Assembly (NCBI GenBank): GCA_019117495.1
Contig: DWZP01000028.1
Span: forward strand, 1-64,000
Source of the DNA: Fusicatenibacter_A intestinipullorum
Lineage (GTDB): Bacteria; Bacillota; Negativicutes; Acidaminococcales; Acidaminococcaceae
Reading direction: 5' to 3'
Length of the DNA stretch: 64,000 bases
Shown here: piece after piece, positions 56,512 to 64,000 of the stretch
How the letters are laid out: each line of letters starts with the position of its first letter
Numbering within the stretch: the first letter of the stretch is position 1
Program-made: the position numbers and the translations under genes
Notes under the pieces: model-generated
The model's input: the letters and a program-made list of their open reading frames with translations, nothing else
Told to the model about the DNA's origin: nothing
The model's database searches: none

Positions 56512-59500
56512 TTATTTAAAATAATTTACGCCGCTGATAAAGATTTTCTGGTCTTTATTGCCGCTGATGTTTTTAAACAGGCCCGGTACAAAACGTTCGG
56601 TATGGCCCATTTTACCCAAAATTCTGCCGTCGGGGCTGGTAATGCCTTCAATAGCATACAGCGAACCATTGGGGTTGTACGGCATTGCCATGGTAGGTTT
56701 GCCGTTTTCATCAACATACTGCGTTGCAACCTGCCCGTTGGCAAACAATGCTTTAATTGTTTCTTCCGGCGCATAGAAACGGCCTTCGCCGTGAGATACG
56801 GCAACAGAGTGAATTTCGCCCGGTTCAACAGCGCTGAACCACGGAGATTTATTGGAAACAACGCGGGTGTTAACAATCTGCGAAACGTGGCGGCCGATAT
56901 TATTGAAGGTAAGAGTCGGGCTGCCGGCAGACATTTCGCGGATTTCGCCATAAGGCACAAGGCCGAGTTTAACAAGTGCCTGGAAGCCGTTGCAGATGCC
57001 GAGCATCAAACCGTCGCGGTCGTTAAGCAGGCGTTCGATAGCTTCTTTAATGCGCGGGTTGCGCAGCATGGTAGCAATAAATTTGCCGCTGCCATCCGGT
57101 TCGTCACCGGCGCTGAAACCACCCGGAAGCATTACAATCTGGGCATTGTCAATCATTTCAACCATTTTGGCAACGGATTCTTCTACTGCCTGCGGGGTAA
57201 GGTTGCGCACAATAAAGGTTTCAGCCACAGCACCGGCGTCTTCAAAAGCACGGGCGCTGTCATATTCGCAGTTAATGCCCGGGAATACCGGAATGAATAC
57301 GCGCGGTCTGGCAATTGTTACCGGTGCAGTTAAAGGCAGTTCCGCCTTATAAAGCTGCATGTCGATATCTTTATCGTCTTTTTCATCGGTCTTGGACGGG
57401 AAAATGCCTTCCAGCGGAGTGCTGTAAGCCTGTTCTGCTTCGCCCATGGGGATAACGTCGTCATTAATGGCGATAACCTGTTTTTCAGAAGTATGGCCAA
57501 GCAGCATGTAGTCGAGCCCTTCAAACAGGTCCTCGGGTTCTGTGCCTTCTGCAAGTTCAAGCACCATGCCGCCGGGCTGCAAAGTAAACAGTCCGTCAGT
57601 ATCGTTATAAGGTTTAATAAATTCAAAACCAAGGCTGTTGCCAAGGCACATTGTTGTTACAAGCGCAGCAATGCCGCCTTCTTTAACGGCTGCCGCAGCA
57701 GTAATTTTACCCGCCAGAATGGCTTTATGCACTGCGGTAAGATTTGCTTTCAGCGCGCCAAAATCCGGTACTTCCGTAGTTTCGCGCGGGCAGGAAAGGA
57801 ACACAACCTTGCTGCCGGCATTTTTAAATTCTGCCGATACGGCTTTATCGCCGTCGATAACGTCAACCGCGAAGGAAACAAGCGTCGGCGGAACGGTTTT
57901 ATCCATAAAGGTGCCGCTCATGCTGTCTTTGCCGCCGATAGCAGGCAGTTCCAAAGCATCCAGCGCAGTAAATGCACCCAAAAGTGCTGCAAAGGGCTGG
58001 CCCCAAAGTTCGGTATTATGCAGTTTGGGGAAGTATTCCTGGCAGGTAAGGCGCAATTTTGCCGGGTCTGCACCAAGTACAACAGCACGTGTTACGGATT
58101 CCACAACCGCATACAGTGCTCCGTGGAACGGGCTCCAGCAGGCAACCTCCGGGTTGTAGCCGCACGCCATAACGGATGCCGCCGTGGTTTTGCCGTGCAG
58201 CACGGGCAGTCTGCCAACCATGCCTTCGGACGGAGTAAGCTGGCGTTTGCCGCCAAACGGCATCAGCACGGTTCCGCGGCCGATTGTGCTGTCAAAACGT
58301 TCGGAAAGCCCTTTCTGACTGCAAACATTAAGGCGTCCGAGGTTAGCAAGCCATGCGTTTTTCAAACCGTCTGCCGCAGCAACTTCTGCCGGCAGTTTGT
58401 CAAATACGCATTCGCCTTCAACATTGCAAACTTTAACGTCTGCATGCTGGGCAACGCCGTTGGTATTCAAAAAGTCGCGGGAAAGGTCAACAATTTTATC
58501 GCCGCGCCAGTACATTACAAGCCTTCTGTTATCGCTAACCTGCCCGATAACGGTTGCTTCAAGGTTTTCCTCATCGGCAAAGGCAATAAATTTCTTAATA
58601 TTTTCGGGAGCAATAACAAGCGCCATGCGTTCCTGAGATTCGGAAATGGCAAGTTCCGTACCGTCAAGGCCTTCATATTTTTTCGGCACTTTGTCAAGGT
58701 CAATTACAAGGCCGTCGGCAAGTTCGCCGTTGGCAACGGATACACCGCCTGCACCATAGTCGTTACAGCGCTTAATCATCGGAGTAACTTCCGGGTTGCG
58801 GAACAAACGCTGAATTTTACGTTCTGTCGGCGGGTTGCCCTTCTGTACTTCCGCACCGCAGCTTGCCAGCGAATCAACGGTATGTTCCTTGGAAGAACCT
58901 GTTGCGCCGCCGCAGCCGTCGCGGCCGGTTCTGCCTCCGAGCAGCACTAAAAGGTCGCCCGGTTCAGGCACTTCGCGTTTTACAAGGTTACGCGGAACGG
59001 CACCAACAACAGCGCCTACTTCCATGCGTTTTGCCACAAATTTATCGTGATAGTATTCCTGTACATGGCCGGTTGCCAGGCCAATCTGGTTGCCGTAAGA
59101 GCTGTAGCCAGCTGCCGCGCCGATAGTAATTTTGCGCTGCGGCAGTTTGCCGGGCAAAGTATCTTCCACCGGTACGCGCGGGTCGGCAGCGCCGGTTACG
59201 CGCATAGCCTGATATACATAGGCACGGCCGGAAAGCGGGTCGCGGATAGCGCCGCCGAGACAGGTTGCAGCACCGCCGAACGGTTCAATTTCCGTCGGGT
59301 GGTTATGGGTTTCGTTTTTAAACAGCAGCAGCCATTCTTCGGTTTTGCCGTCAACTTCAATAGGCACAACAATGGTGCAGGCGTTAATTTCTTCCGATTC
59401 GTCCAAATCGTCCAGCTTGCCTTCGGCACGCAGTTTTTTCATGCCGATAACGGCAATGTCCATCAGGGTAACAGGGCGTTTGGTATCGGCGCCGTACACT

Positions 59501-60282
59501 TCGTCGCGTGCTTCCATATATTTGTCAAGGGCAGCCTGTACCGGCTGGGTGTAAAGCCCCGGCTCAATTTCCACATCTTCAATCTGCGTCATAAAAGTGG
59601 TATGGCGGCAGTGGTCAGACCAGTAAGTATCGAGCACTTTAATCTCGGTAATGGTCGGTTCACGGTGTTCTTCATTAAAATATTTCTGGCACCACAGCAA
59701 ATCGTCAAGGCTCATGGCAAAGCCGTTGGCAGTGCGGTAAGCCTCCATTTCTTCTTTGGTAAAGGTTAAAAAGCCTTCCACGCTTTTAATTTTCTGCGGT
59801 TCTTCGCAGGCCTGCACCAAAGTCTGCGGTTTTTCCCAGGCAGCTTCGCGTGCTTCAATCGGGTTAATGCAGTAAGCCTTAATTTTAGCAAACTCATCAT
59901 CACTGATTGTGCCGGACAAAATATAAACTTTGGCAGAAGATACCAGCGGGCGTTCTTTCTGCGTAATAAGCTGAATGCACTGAGCAGCAAAGTCTTCCCT
60001 CTGATTATACTGGCCCGGCAAAAATTCTACCGCAAAAGCGCGGCAGCCTGCAGGTACTTCCAGTTCTTCTTCAACGGTATCAACCGGCGGTTCGGAAAGC
60101 ACCAGCGCTTTGGCTGCGGCAAATTCCTCATCCGTTACGCCCATAACGTCGTAGCGGTTAATAACACGGATGCCGGTTAAGCCTTTCATACCGAGGTTAG
60201 TTTGCAAATCAGCCAAAAGGCCTCTTGCTTCAACGGCAAAAGCTTCTTTCTTTTCTACAAAAATGCGTCTGATTTCGTCCAT
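56512..60282 (-). CDS. purL: Phosphoribosylformylglycinamidine synthase, fused PurL-PurQ type
   Basis: FGAM synthase converts FGAR, glutamine and ATP to FGAM in purine synthesis. At about 1256 residues it is the long single-chain form with the synthetase domains first (LDTYWSDHCRHTTFMTQI; FKNETHNHPTEIEPFGGAATC; GGRTGRDGCGGATGSSKE broken as listed) and a C-terminal class I glutaminase with VMLPGGFSAGDEPDGSGKF and the nucleophile in MLGICNGFQALVKLG. The start is ATG 60282, 8 bases after GGGAGG; a TTG 7 codons earlier lies before that ribosome site. It lies 25 bases after the Eis-like gene, alone among purine genes here. Confidence 0.97.
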   Translation of the reverse strand: MDEIRRIFVEKKEAFAVEARGLLADLQTNLGMKGLTGIRVINRYDVMGVTDEEFAAAKALVLSEPPVDTVEEELEVPAGCRAFAVEFLPGQYNQREDFAAQCIQLITQKERPLVSSAKVYILSGTISDDEFAKIKAYCINPIEAREAAWEKPQTLVQACEEPQKIKSVEGFLTFTKEEMEAYRTANGFAMSLDDLLWCQKYFNEEHREPTITEIKVLDTYWSDHCRHTTFMTQIEDVEIEPGLYTQPVQAALDKYMEARDEVYGADTKRPVTLMDIAVIGMKKLRAEGKLDDLDESEEINACTIVVPIEVDGKTEEWLLLFKNETHNHPTEIEPFGGAATCLGGAIRDPLSGRAYVYQAMRVTGAADPRVPVEDTLPGKLPQRKITIGAAAGYSSYGNQIGLATGHVQEYYHDKFVAKRMEVGAVVGAVPRNLVKREVPEPGDLLVLLGGRTGRDGCGGATGSSKEHTVDSLASCGAEVQKGNPPTERKIQRLFRNPEVTPMIKRCNDYGAGGVSVANGELADGLVIDLDKVPKKYEGLDGTELAISESQERMALVIAPENIKKFIAFADEENLEATVIGQVSDNRRLVMYWRGDKIVDLSRDFLNTNGVAQHADVKVCNVEGECVFDKLPAEVAAADGLKNAWLANLGRLNVCSQKGLSERFDSTIGRGTVLMPFGGKRQLTPSEGMVGRLPVLHGKTTAASVMACGYNPEVACWSPFHGALYAVVESVTRAVVLGADPAKLRLTCQEYFPKLHNTELWGQPFAALLGAFTALDALELPAIGGKDSMSGTFMDKTVPPTLVSFAVDVIDGDKAVSAEFKNAGSKVVFLSCPRETTEVPDFGALKANLTAVHKAILAGKITAAAAVKEGGIAALVTTMCLGNSLGFEFIKPYNDTDGLFTLQPGGMVLELAEGTEPEDLFEGLDYMLLGHTSEKQVIAINDDVIPMGEAEQAYSTPLEGIFPSKTDEKDDKDIDMQLYKAELPLTAPVTIARPRVFIPVFPGINCEYDSARAFEDAGAVAETFIVRNLTPQAVEESVAKMVEMIDNAQIVMLPGGFSAGDEPDGSGKFIATMLRNPRIKEAIERLLNDRDGLMLGICNGFQALVKLGLVPYGEIREMSAGSPTLTFNNIGRHVSQIVNTRVVSNKSPWFSAVEPGEIHSVAVSHGEGRFYAPEETIKALFANGQVATQYVDENGKPTMAMPYNPNGSLYAIEGITSPDGRILGKMGHTERFVPGLFKNISGNKDQKIFISGVNYFK

Positions 60283-60306
60283 TAAATCAGCCTCCCTGCT
60301 CAATTT

Positions 60307-61485
60307 TCAATAGTACTCGTTAATATAATTACGGCATTTGGTAAACAACGCCTGCAAAAAACCGCTTTTGCGCGGATTATGAACTTTAATTTTTCCGGCA
60401 CGCACCAGTTCTTCAAAGCTGAAAGTACCGAAATACAGCTGCGTAAAGGCTGCGCTGTCCATTGTAATTTCTTCGTTTTCAATGGTGCTGGCCTGAGTTA
60501 ACGCGCCGTTTTGGGCAGTTATTTTTAAAAGCCCGTTATTCAGCGGCAAAAATTTGTCGGTAATTAAAAGCACCGCTTCGCCGCTCACATTCTGCGGCAC
60601 CGGCAAAAGCTCCAGCGCTTTGCGGATATTAATGCAGCGCGCCATCATAAACGGTTTTAAACTGCCGCTGTATGTACTTCCGGCAAAATCAAGATACGCC
60701 AGGTTGCCGGGTTCTGCCAGCCACTCAAAATTAGCGGCATCGCTTAAATGCCCGGCTGCATAACGCAGAAGCGCCATTTGAGCCTCATGGCTGAGCGTAA
60801 GCAGCTCCTGCACTTTAAAAGTGCCTGCATCAAGCGAATACAACATATAACCGGCAGGGCTGGCATCTTCAAAAGCTATGGCAAGCATTACTTTTTCGGC
60901 TTTGTAGCCGTTTAAAAGCTCCTGCCATTTTGCCCTGCCGCGCACTGCCATGCCGTTTAACTCCTGCCCGCAGGCTTCGTAAACAGCGGCAAGTTCATCC
61001 AAGCCCTCTGTAATATCTGCACAGCGGGTTATTTTTATATTATGCACCGGCGGCAGTTTTTTCAATTCTGCCAGCGGCATTTGGTAATAATGGCGGTAAT
61101 AGCAGTAATCAAAGCCATAGGGCTTATAAATTGCCGGGTTAATGGGCATTAAAAGCGCAAAAGCCGCTCCCTGCGCGCGCAGAACGGTAAACGCCGTTTC
61201 CAGCAGCGGGCGCGTAAGATGCTGCCCGCGGTATTCCGGCGCAGTTGCCACGCCTACAATATACGGCAGGCGCAGTGTTTGCCCGCGCAGCGTAATTGCA
61301 TACGGGTTCAAATGCAGCATGCACGCTAATTTATCGCCGTCAAACCCGCCTATAACGCTGTTTTGCTTTAAACAGTACTCGCTAAAATACCATTCGTAAA
61401 ACGGGTCGCCCTTTTTTTCAAAGCAGTAATCCCATAATTCTGCCGCCTGCGGCAAAAAAGCAGAGTTTAAAAGCCTGAAATCCAT
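60307..61485 (-). CDS. Eis-like GNAT N-acetyltransferase
   Basis: The 392-residue protein has an N-terminal GNAT domain with the acetyl-CoA loop VGVATAPEYRGQHLTRPLLE (about 78-97) and FALLMPINPAIYKPYGFDY, a second GNAT-like domain, and a C-terminal sterol-carrier-like part (about 290-370), the layout of the Eis family. Eis enzymes acetylate amines such as aminoglycosides or peptides; the substrate here is unknown. It lies between the DUF2156 gene and purL on the same strand. Confidence 0.88.
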   Translation of the reverse strand: MDFRLLNSAFLPQAAELWDYCFEKKGDPFYEWYFSEYCLKQNSVIGGFDGDKLACMLHLNPYAITLRGQTLRLPYIVGVATAPEYRGQHLTRPLLETAFTVLRAQGAAFALLMPINPAIYKPYGFDYCYYRHYYQMPLAELKKLPPVHNIKITRCADITEGLDELAAVYEACGQELNGMAVRGRAKWQELLNGYKAEKVMLAIAFEDASPAGYMLYSLDAGTFKVQELLTLSHEAQMALLRYAAGHLSDAANFEWLAEPGNLAYLDFAGSTYSGSLKPFMMARCINIRKALELLPVPQNVSGEAVLLITDKFLPLNNGLLKITAQNGALTQASTIENEEITMDSAAFTQLYFGTFSFEELVRAGKIKVHNPRKSGFLQALFTKCRNYINEYY

Positions 61486-61496
61486 ACAAACCTCTG

Positions 61497-62381
61497 TTAT
61501 TTAAAAATAGTGGAATATTTTTTTACCATAAATTCCGGTTTATACGATTCTTTTGCCATGCGCAGGCCTTCATGCCCCATATCTTCCTCGCGGTTAAGAT
61601 AGGTAACGTCGCCCCACGCATTTTTGGCAAAATCACGGTTAATAACGGCATAAAGCCCGCGTATTTCCGGATTGGCCTTTTCTACATGCAAAACGGCAGT
61701 ATCGTCATTAATTTTTTCGCCAAAACTGAAGGCTTCAACCTTGCCGTCAATGCGGATAACGCCGCCGCGCAGCTTTAAGGCTTCAAAATTATCAAGCGCT
61801 TCGTGAATAGCGCATTTTTCGCATACCAGCGAAGGGTCGTCCGACATGCGGCGCTCGCACCACATATCGCCAAAAGCAAGGCATTCTTCAATATTGCTTC
61901 TGTTCATTTCTTCGTAAACATAATCTGGATGCTCTTTTACAAAAGCATTGCAGTGGTTCTTTTTACCGTGGTATTTGCGCCCGGCAAGCGTGGCCAGGTT
62001 CTGCTGCAAATACACGTAGTCCCAGTTATCACGGTCATCGGTAATTTCCAAATCAGGGAACGCTTTTAACAGCCTTTCCCTGCCGTCATCATAAATGCCG
62101 TGTATTTCAAACGGTTTGCCGTTATGGTATTCTTTAATTTCTTTCATTAATAAAGGCAAATCTTCGTCTTTGCCGCCAAACGGCTGTAAAAAGAAGTCAA
62201 CATCATTTCTTTTTACTTTCAGCACTAAAAAGCCGTGCGCTTCAGTCCAAAAAATATCATAGCAGGTCTGCCACATAAACAAATTGCCGAAAGCACATTC
62301 AGAGCCGCGGTAATAAGGGCGCGACATATAGCTTTCAAACAATGCCTTATCGGCAACCGAAATTTCTTTAAGTTCTAAAAT
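61497..62381 (-). CDS. DUF2156 protein (phosphatidylglycerol lysyltransferase C-domain-like)
   Basis: This protein of about 294 residues has the double-GNAT DUF2156 fold: FGNLFMWQTCYDIFW near the start, HGKKNHCNAFVKEHPDY (about 135-151), GGVIRIDGKVEAFSFGEKI and DVTYLNREEDMGHEGLRMAKESYKP, as in MprF C-domains. It has no membrane part, so it may aminoacylate or acetylate a soluble or lipid target. The reading frame continues upstream of the first usual start (TTG 62342) as LELKEISVADKA, which looks like the true N-terminus, and GGGGGT lies 6 bases before an ATT at 62381. I therefore prefer an ATT start; the TTG is the conservative alternative. Confidence 0.82.
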   Translation of the reverse strand: MLELKEISVADKALFESYMSRPYYRGSECAFGNLFMWQTCYDIFWTEAHGFLVLKVKRNDVDFFLQPFGGKDEDLPLLMKEIKEYHNGKPFEIHGIYDDGRERLLKAFPDLEITDDRDNWDYVYLQQNLATLAGRKYHGKKNHCNAFVKEHPDYVYEEMNRSNIEECLAFGDMWCERRMSDDPSLVCEKCAIHEALDNFEALKLRGGVIRIDGKVEAFSFGEKINDDTAVLHVEKANPEIRGLYAVINRDFAKNAWGDVTYLNREEDMGHEGLRMAKESYKPEFMVKKYSTIFK

Positions 62382-62481
62382 AAAATGACCCCCAATTTCT
62401 TCTTATTAAATTATTATACCATATTGAGTGAAACTTTCTCAAAGTTTCTGTCACATTATTTATAAAATTCGCTGAAATAAA

Positions 62482-62510
62482 CAAAAAACCTGCCGCATTT
62501 TTACGGCAGG
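62482..62510 (-). terminator. Terminator after the zinc-ribbon gene
   Basis: The stem CCTGCCG/CGGCAGG (loop TAAAAATG) is followed by TTTTTTG on the reverse strand, 14 bases after the stop codon. Confidence 0.88.
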
Positions 62511-62523
62511 CTGTATTTGTTTA

Positions 62524-62814
62524 TTATTTTCTGTGATGTGCGTTGTAGCAGTCACGGCAGTAAACCGGACGGTCTTCGGAAGGTTTGAACGGAACTTCGG
62601 TTTCTTTGCCGCATTCAGCGCAAACCGCCGGATACATCTGGCGTTCCGGACGCTCGCTTACAATGCCAAGACGCTGTTTGCGTGCCTGACGGCATGCAGG
62701 GCAGCGGCCAGGTTCGTTGGTAAAGCCTTTGGATTCATAAAATTCCTGTTCGGAAGCGGAAAAAACAAATTCTTTGCCACATTCCTTGCATACTAAAGTT
62801 TTGTCTTCTTTCAT
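62524..62814 (-). CDS. Small protein with two zinc ribbons
   Basis: The 96-residue protein has four CxxC pairs: CKECGKEF and CPACRQ form the first ribbon (about 9-41), CAECGKE and CRDCYNAHH the second (about 66-92). Proteins of this 'zinc-ribbon/CxxC' type are common in Firmicutes; some are called cold-shock or nucleic-acid-binding, but the function is unproved. It has a strong promoter with a perfect palindrome over its -10 box and a leader of about 125 bases, which suggests regulated, possibly high, expression. Confidence 0.85.
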   Translation of the reverse strand: MKEDKTLVCKECGKEFVFSASEQEFYESKGFTNEPGRCPACRQARKQRLGIVSERPERQMYPAVCAECGKETEVPFKPSEDRPVYCRDCYNAHHRK

Positions 62815-62931
62815 TGCTTATCAGCTCCTTACATTAATCATACCCCATGAGGACTTCATAGATTTGCCACGGCTTCGATAAAAATGCAAGCAGCATTAAA
62901 AAGAAGATATGAACCCTATATGAACCGGCTG

Positions 62932-62975
62932 AGATATACTATTTAAAGTATATCTTTTTAAAATACAAATGTCAA
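62932..62975 (-). promoter_or_regulatory. Promoter with palindromic operator, zinc-ribbon gene
   Basis: Reverse strand: perfect -35 TTGACA (62970-62975), 17-bp spacer, -10 TATACT (62947-62952). A perfect 9-bp inverted repeat AGATATACT-ATTTAA-AGTATATCT (62932-62955) covers the -10 box and start site, a typical repressor-site position. Confidence 0.75.
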
Positions 62976-63012
62976 TATATCATGGCTGTTTTTTACATTA
63001 TTCTAATAAAAT

Positions 63013-63621
63013 TTAACGCAAATAATATGTTTCATTTGTACATTCAAGTACAGTATTGTAGCCGCGCCATTTTGCCAGTGTGGTTGTACTGCAGTTGCCA
63101 ACGCTGAAATTCCATATTTTGTTTAAGTCCACGCCCAAAAACAGGCACAGCAGCACGCGGATAATGCCGCCGTGCGAAACAACAGCAATATCTTTTTCGT
63201 CCATTTCCGCAAGGCAGCGTTTAAAAAACGGCTCTACGCGTGCGGCAACATCCGTAAAATTCTCGCCGCCCGGCACATGGCACAGCGCCGGATTTTTAAA
63301 AAATTCGTCAATCTGCCCAAGGCCGGCATCATTAATCTGGTTATAGGTAAGCCCTTCCCACTCGCCAAAAGCAATTTCCTTAATATCTTCAACCGGCTGC
63401 ACCTCAAGCCCGTGTACAGCCGCCAGCGGTGCCGCCGTCTGCCGTGCGCGCGTTAAACTGCTGCTGTATACGGCATCAAGGCGGATAGTTTTAAAATGCT
63501 CTGCCAATAGTTCAGCCTGCGCCAGTCCTTTTTCGTTCAGTTCAATATCGGTTTGCCCCTGAAAGCGGAAACTTTTGTTGGAATCGGTTTCCCCATGCCT
63601 GATTAAATATAGCCTGCCCAT
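63013..63621 (-). CDS. Histidine phosphatase, probable alpha-ribazole phosphatase (CobC-like)
   Basis: The 202-residue phosphatase has the RHG motif in LYLIRHGETDSNKSF (catalytic His9), the second histidine in VVSHGGIIRVLL (about 153), and SSSLTRARQTAAPL. CobC removes the phosphate from alpha-ribazole phosphate in cobalamin assembly. The one-base overlap with cobT (TAATG) supports CobC over a phosphoglycerate mutase; the sequence alone cannot fully separate them. Confidence 0.85.
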   Translation of the reverse strand: MGRLYLIRHGETDSNKSFRFQGQTDIELNEKGLAQAELLAEHFKTIRLDAVYSSSLTRARQTAAPLAAVHGLEVQPVEDIKEIAFGEWEGLTYNQINDAGLGQIDEFFKNPALCHVPGGENFTDVAARVEPFFKRCLAEMDEKDIAVVSHGGIIRVLLCLFLGVDLNKIWNFSVGNCSTTTLAKWRGYNTVLECTNETYYLR

Positions 63622-64000
63622 TATTTTGCCCCCTGTTTGCCTGCCTTAATTTCTTCTGCGTGCGAAAATTCTTTTACCTCAACATGTACGCCTGCTTCGG
63701 CAAAAGTTTCCATTTCCTTATAAGCCTTAATACCTGCGTCCAAAAGGCTGAGCGCAAGTATTGCACCTTCGCCGCGGCATATTTTAATATCAAGCCTCAG
63801 CGGCGCGGAAAGCCCCAATTTTTGCAGCAGTTCTTCCATGCCCGATTCTGCGGATACATGCCCGGCAAAAACGTAATCTGCCGCAGCAGCATTATATTTT
63901 ACCGCCGCAAGTGCTGCAAGGCACGTTGCTGCGCCGTCAAGCATTACCGGCACTTTTAAAGCTGCAGCCTGCAAAACAGCACCTGCCATAGCAGCAATGT
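63621..64000 (-). CDS. cobT: Nicotinate-nucleotide--dimethylbenzimidazole phosphoribosyltransferase, C-terminal part
   Basis: The frame is open to the window end, so the gene continues beyond it. The visible part of about 125 residues has VPVMLDGAATCLAALAAVKY, YVFAGHVSAESGMEELLQKLG and GEGAILALSLLDAGIKAYKEM followed by TFAEAGV, which are the conserved end of CobT. The glutamate of CRGEGA is near the active-site loop. CobT makes alpha-ribazole phosphate, the substrate of the adjacent CobC-like phosphatase. The ATG at 63989 is internal, not the start. Confidence 0.92.
   Translation of the reverse strand, partial: IAAMAGAVLQAAALKVPVMLDGAATCLAALAAVKYNAAAADYVFAGHVSAESGMEELLQKLGLSAPLRLDIKICRGEGAILALSLLDAGIKAYKEMETFAEAGVHVEVKEFSHAEEIKAGKQGAK

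Noticed and set aside
60283..60303. A TTG start for purL seven codons upstream
   Set aside because: It overlaps the ribosome site GGGAGG that serves the ATG at 60282.

Overview
The window looks like chromosomal DNA of a diderm Firmicute of the class Negativicutes, and gene content is compatible with the Acidaminococcaceae/Phascolarctobacterium group (genus is inference). The gene order is that of a Firmicute: hrcA-grpE-dnaK-dnaJ-prmA-rsmE-mtaB-HIT-rpsU-yqeY, alaS-ireB-ruvX-DUF1292-mltG-U32, cdaA-cdaR-glmM-glmS, and a glmS ribozyme. Outer-membrane hardware is also present: an S-layer-homology porin, a type V autotransporter and an AsmA/TamB-like protein. Almost every gene is on the minus strand. 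The plus-strand exceptions are a uracil permease, the autotransporter and several tiny RNA/peptide loci.

Layout. 0-3.4 kb: tRNA-Phe (cut by the window edge) and tRNA-Asp, a hypothetical gene, a PGRP-type amidase, a structured non-coding stretch with four degenerate repeats about 60 bp apart, and the SLH porin. 3.4-10.4 kb: glmS with its ribozyme, glmM, an FAD dehydrogenase, cdaR and cdaA (cell-wall precursor and c-di-AMP block). 10.5-12.3 kb: uracil permease and a type I toxin-antitoxin-like locus. 12.3-18 kb: GT2 glycosyltransferase, pssA, psd, a WecG/TagA-type transferase, prfC and a zinc-ribbon protein. 18-21.1 kb: a single-chain MmeI-like restriction-modification enzyme beside tRNA-Pro(GGG). 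21.1-27.8 kb: thrB, hom, an ACT regulator, plsY, der, cobO and a DUF512 radical SAM protein. 27.8-32.1 kb: an accessory island with nested inverted repeats, an AT-rich autotransporter flanked by two copies of a ~95-bp repeat, and an Fst/par-like toxin-antisense locus. 32.2-45.3 kb: efp, a Xaa-Pro peptidase, DUF4911, a U32 peptidase, mltG, DUF1292, an intruding AT-rich DUF2971 gene, an AsmA-like gene, ruvX, ireB, alaS, rarA, tcdA and 6S RNA. 45.3-56 kb: yqeY, rpsU, HIT, mtaB, rsmE, prmA, a second copy of the first toxin-antitoxin-like locus, dnaJ, dnaK, grpE, hrcA (CIRCE-controlled) and hemW. 56-64 kb: two large stem-loop repeats, fused purL/purQ, an Eis-like acetyltransferase, a DUF2156 protein, a zinc-ribbon protein with a palindrome on its promoter, a CobC-like phosphatase and the C-terminal part of cobT.

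The most unusual content is not in the large genes. Three tiny loci (11.8-12.2, 31.8-32.1 and 49.6-50.0 kb) each combine a ~30-residue single-helix peptide with a strong promoter on one strand and a convergent short antisense RNA on the other. Two are paralogues: they share promoter and leader sequence, and a Shine-Dalgarno-sequestering helix changes on both sides in a compensatory way between them. The third has the par/fst layout, with direct repeats that place an antisense copy of the start-codon region into the opposing RNA. One paralogue sits inside the otherwise conserved dnaJ-prmA junction. All functional calls come from reading the sequence; no database search or folding program was run.
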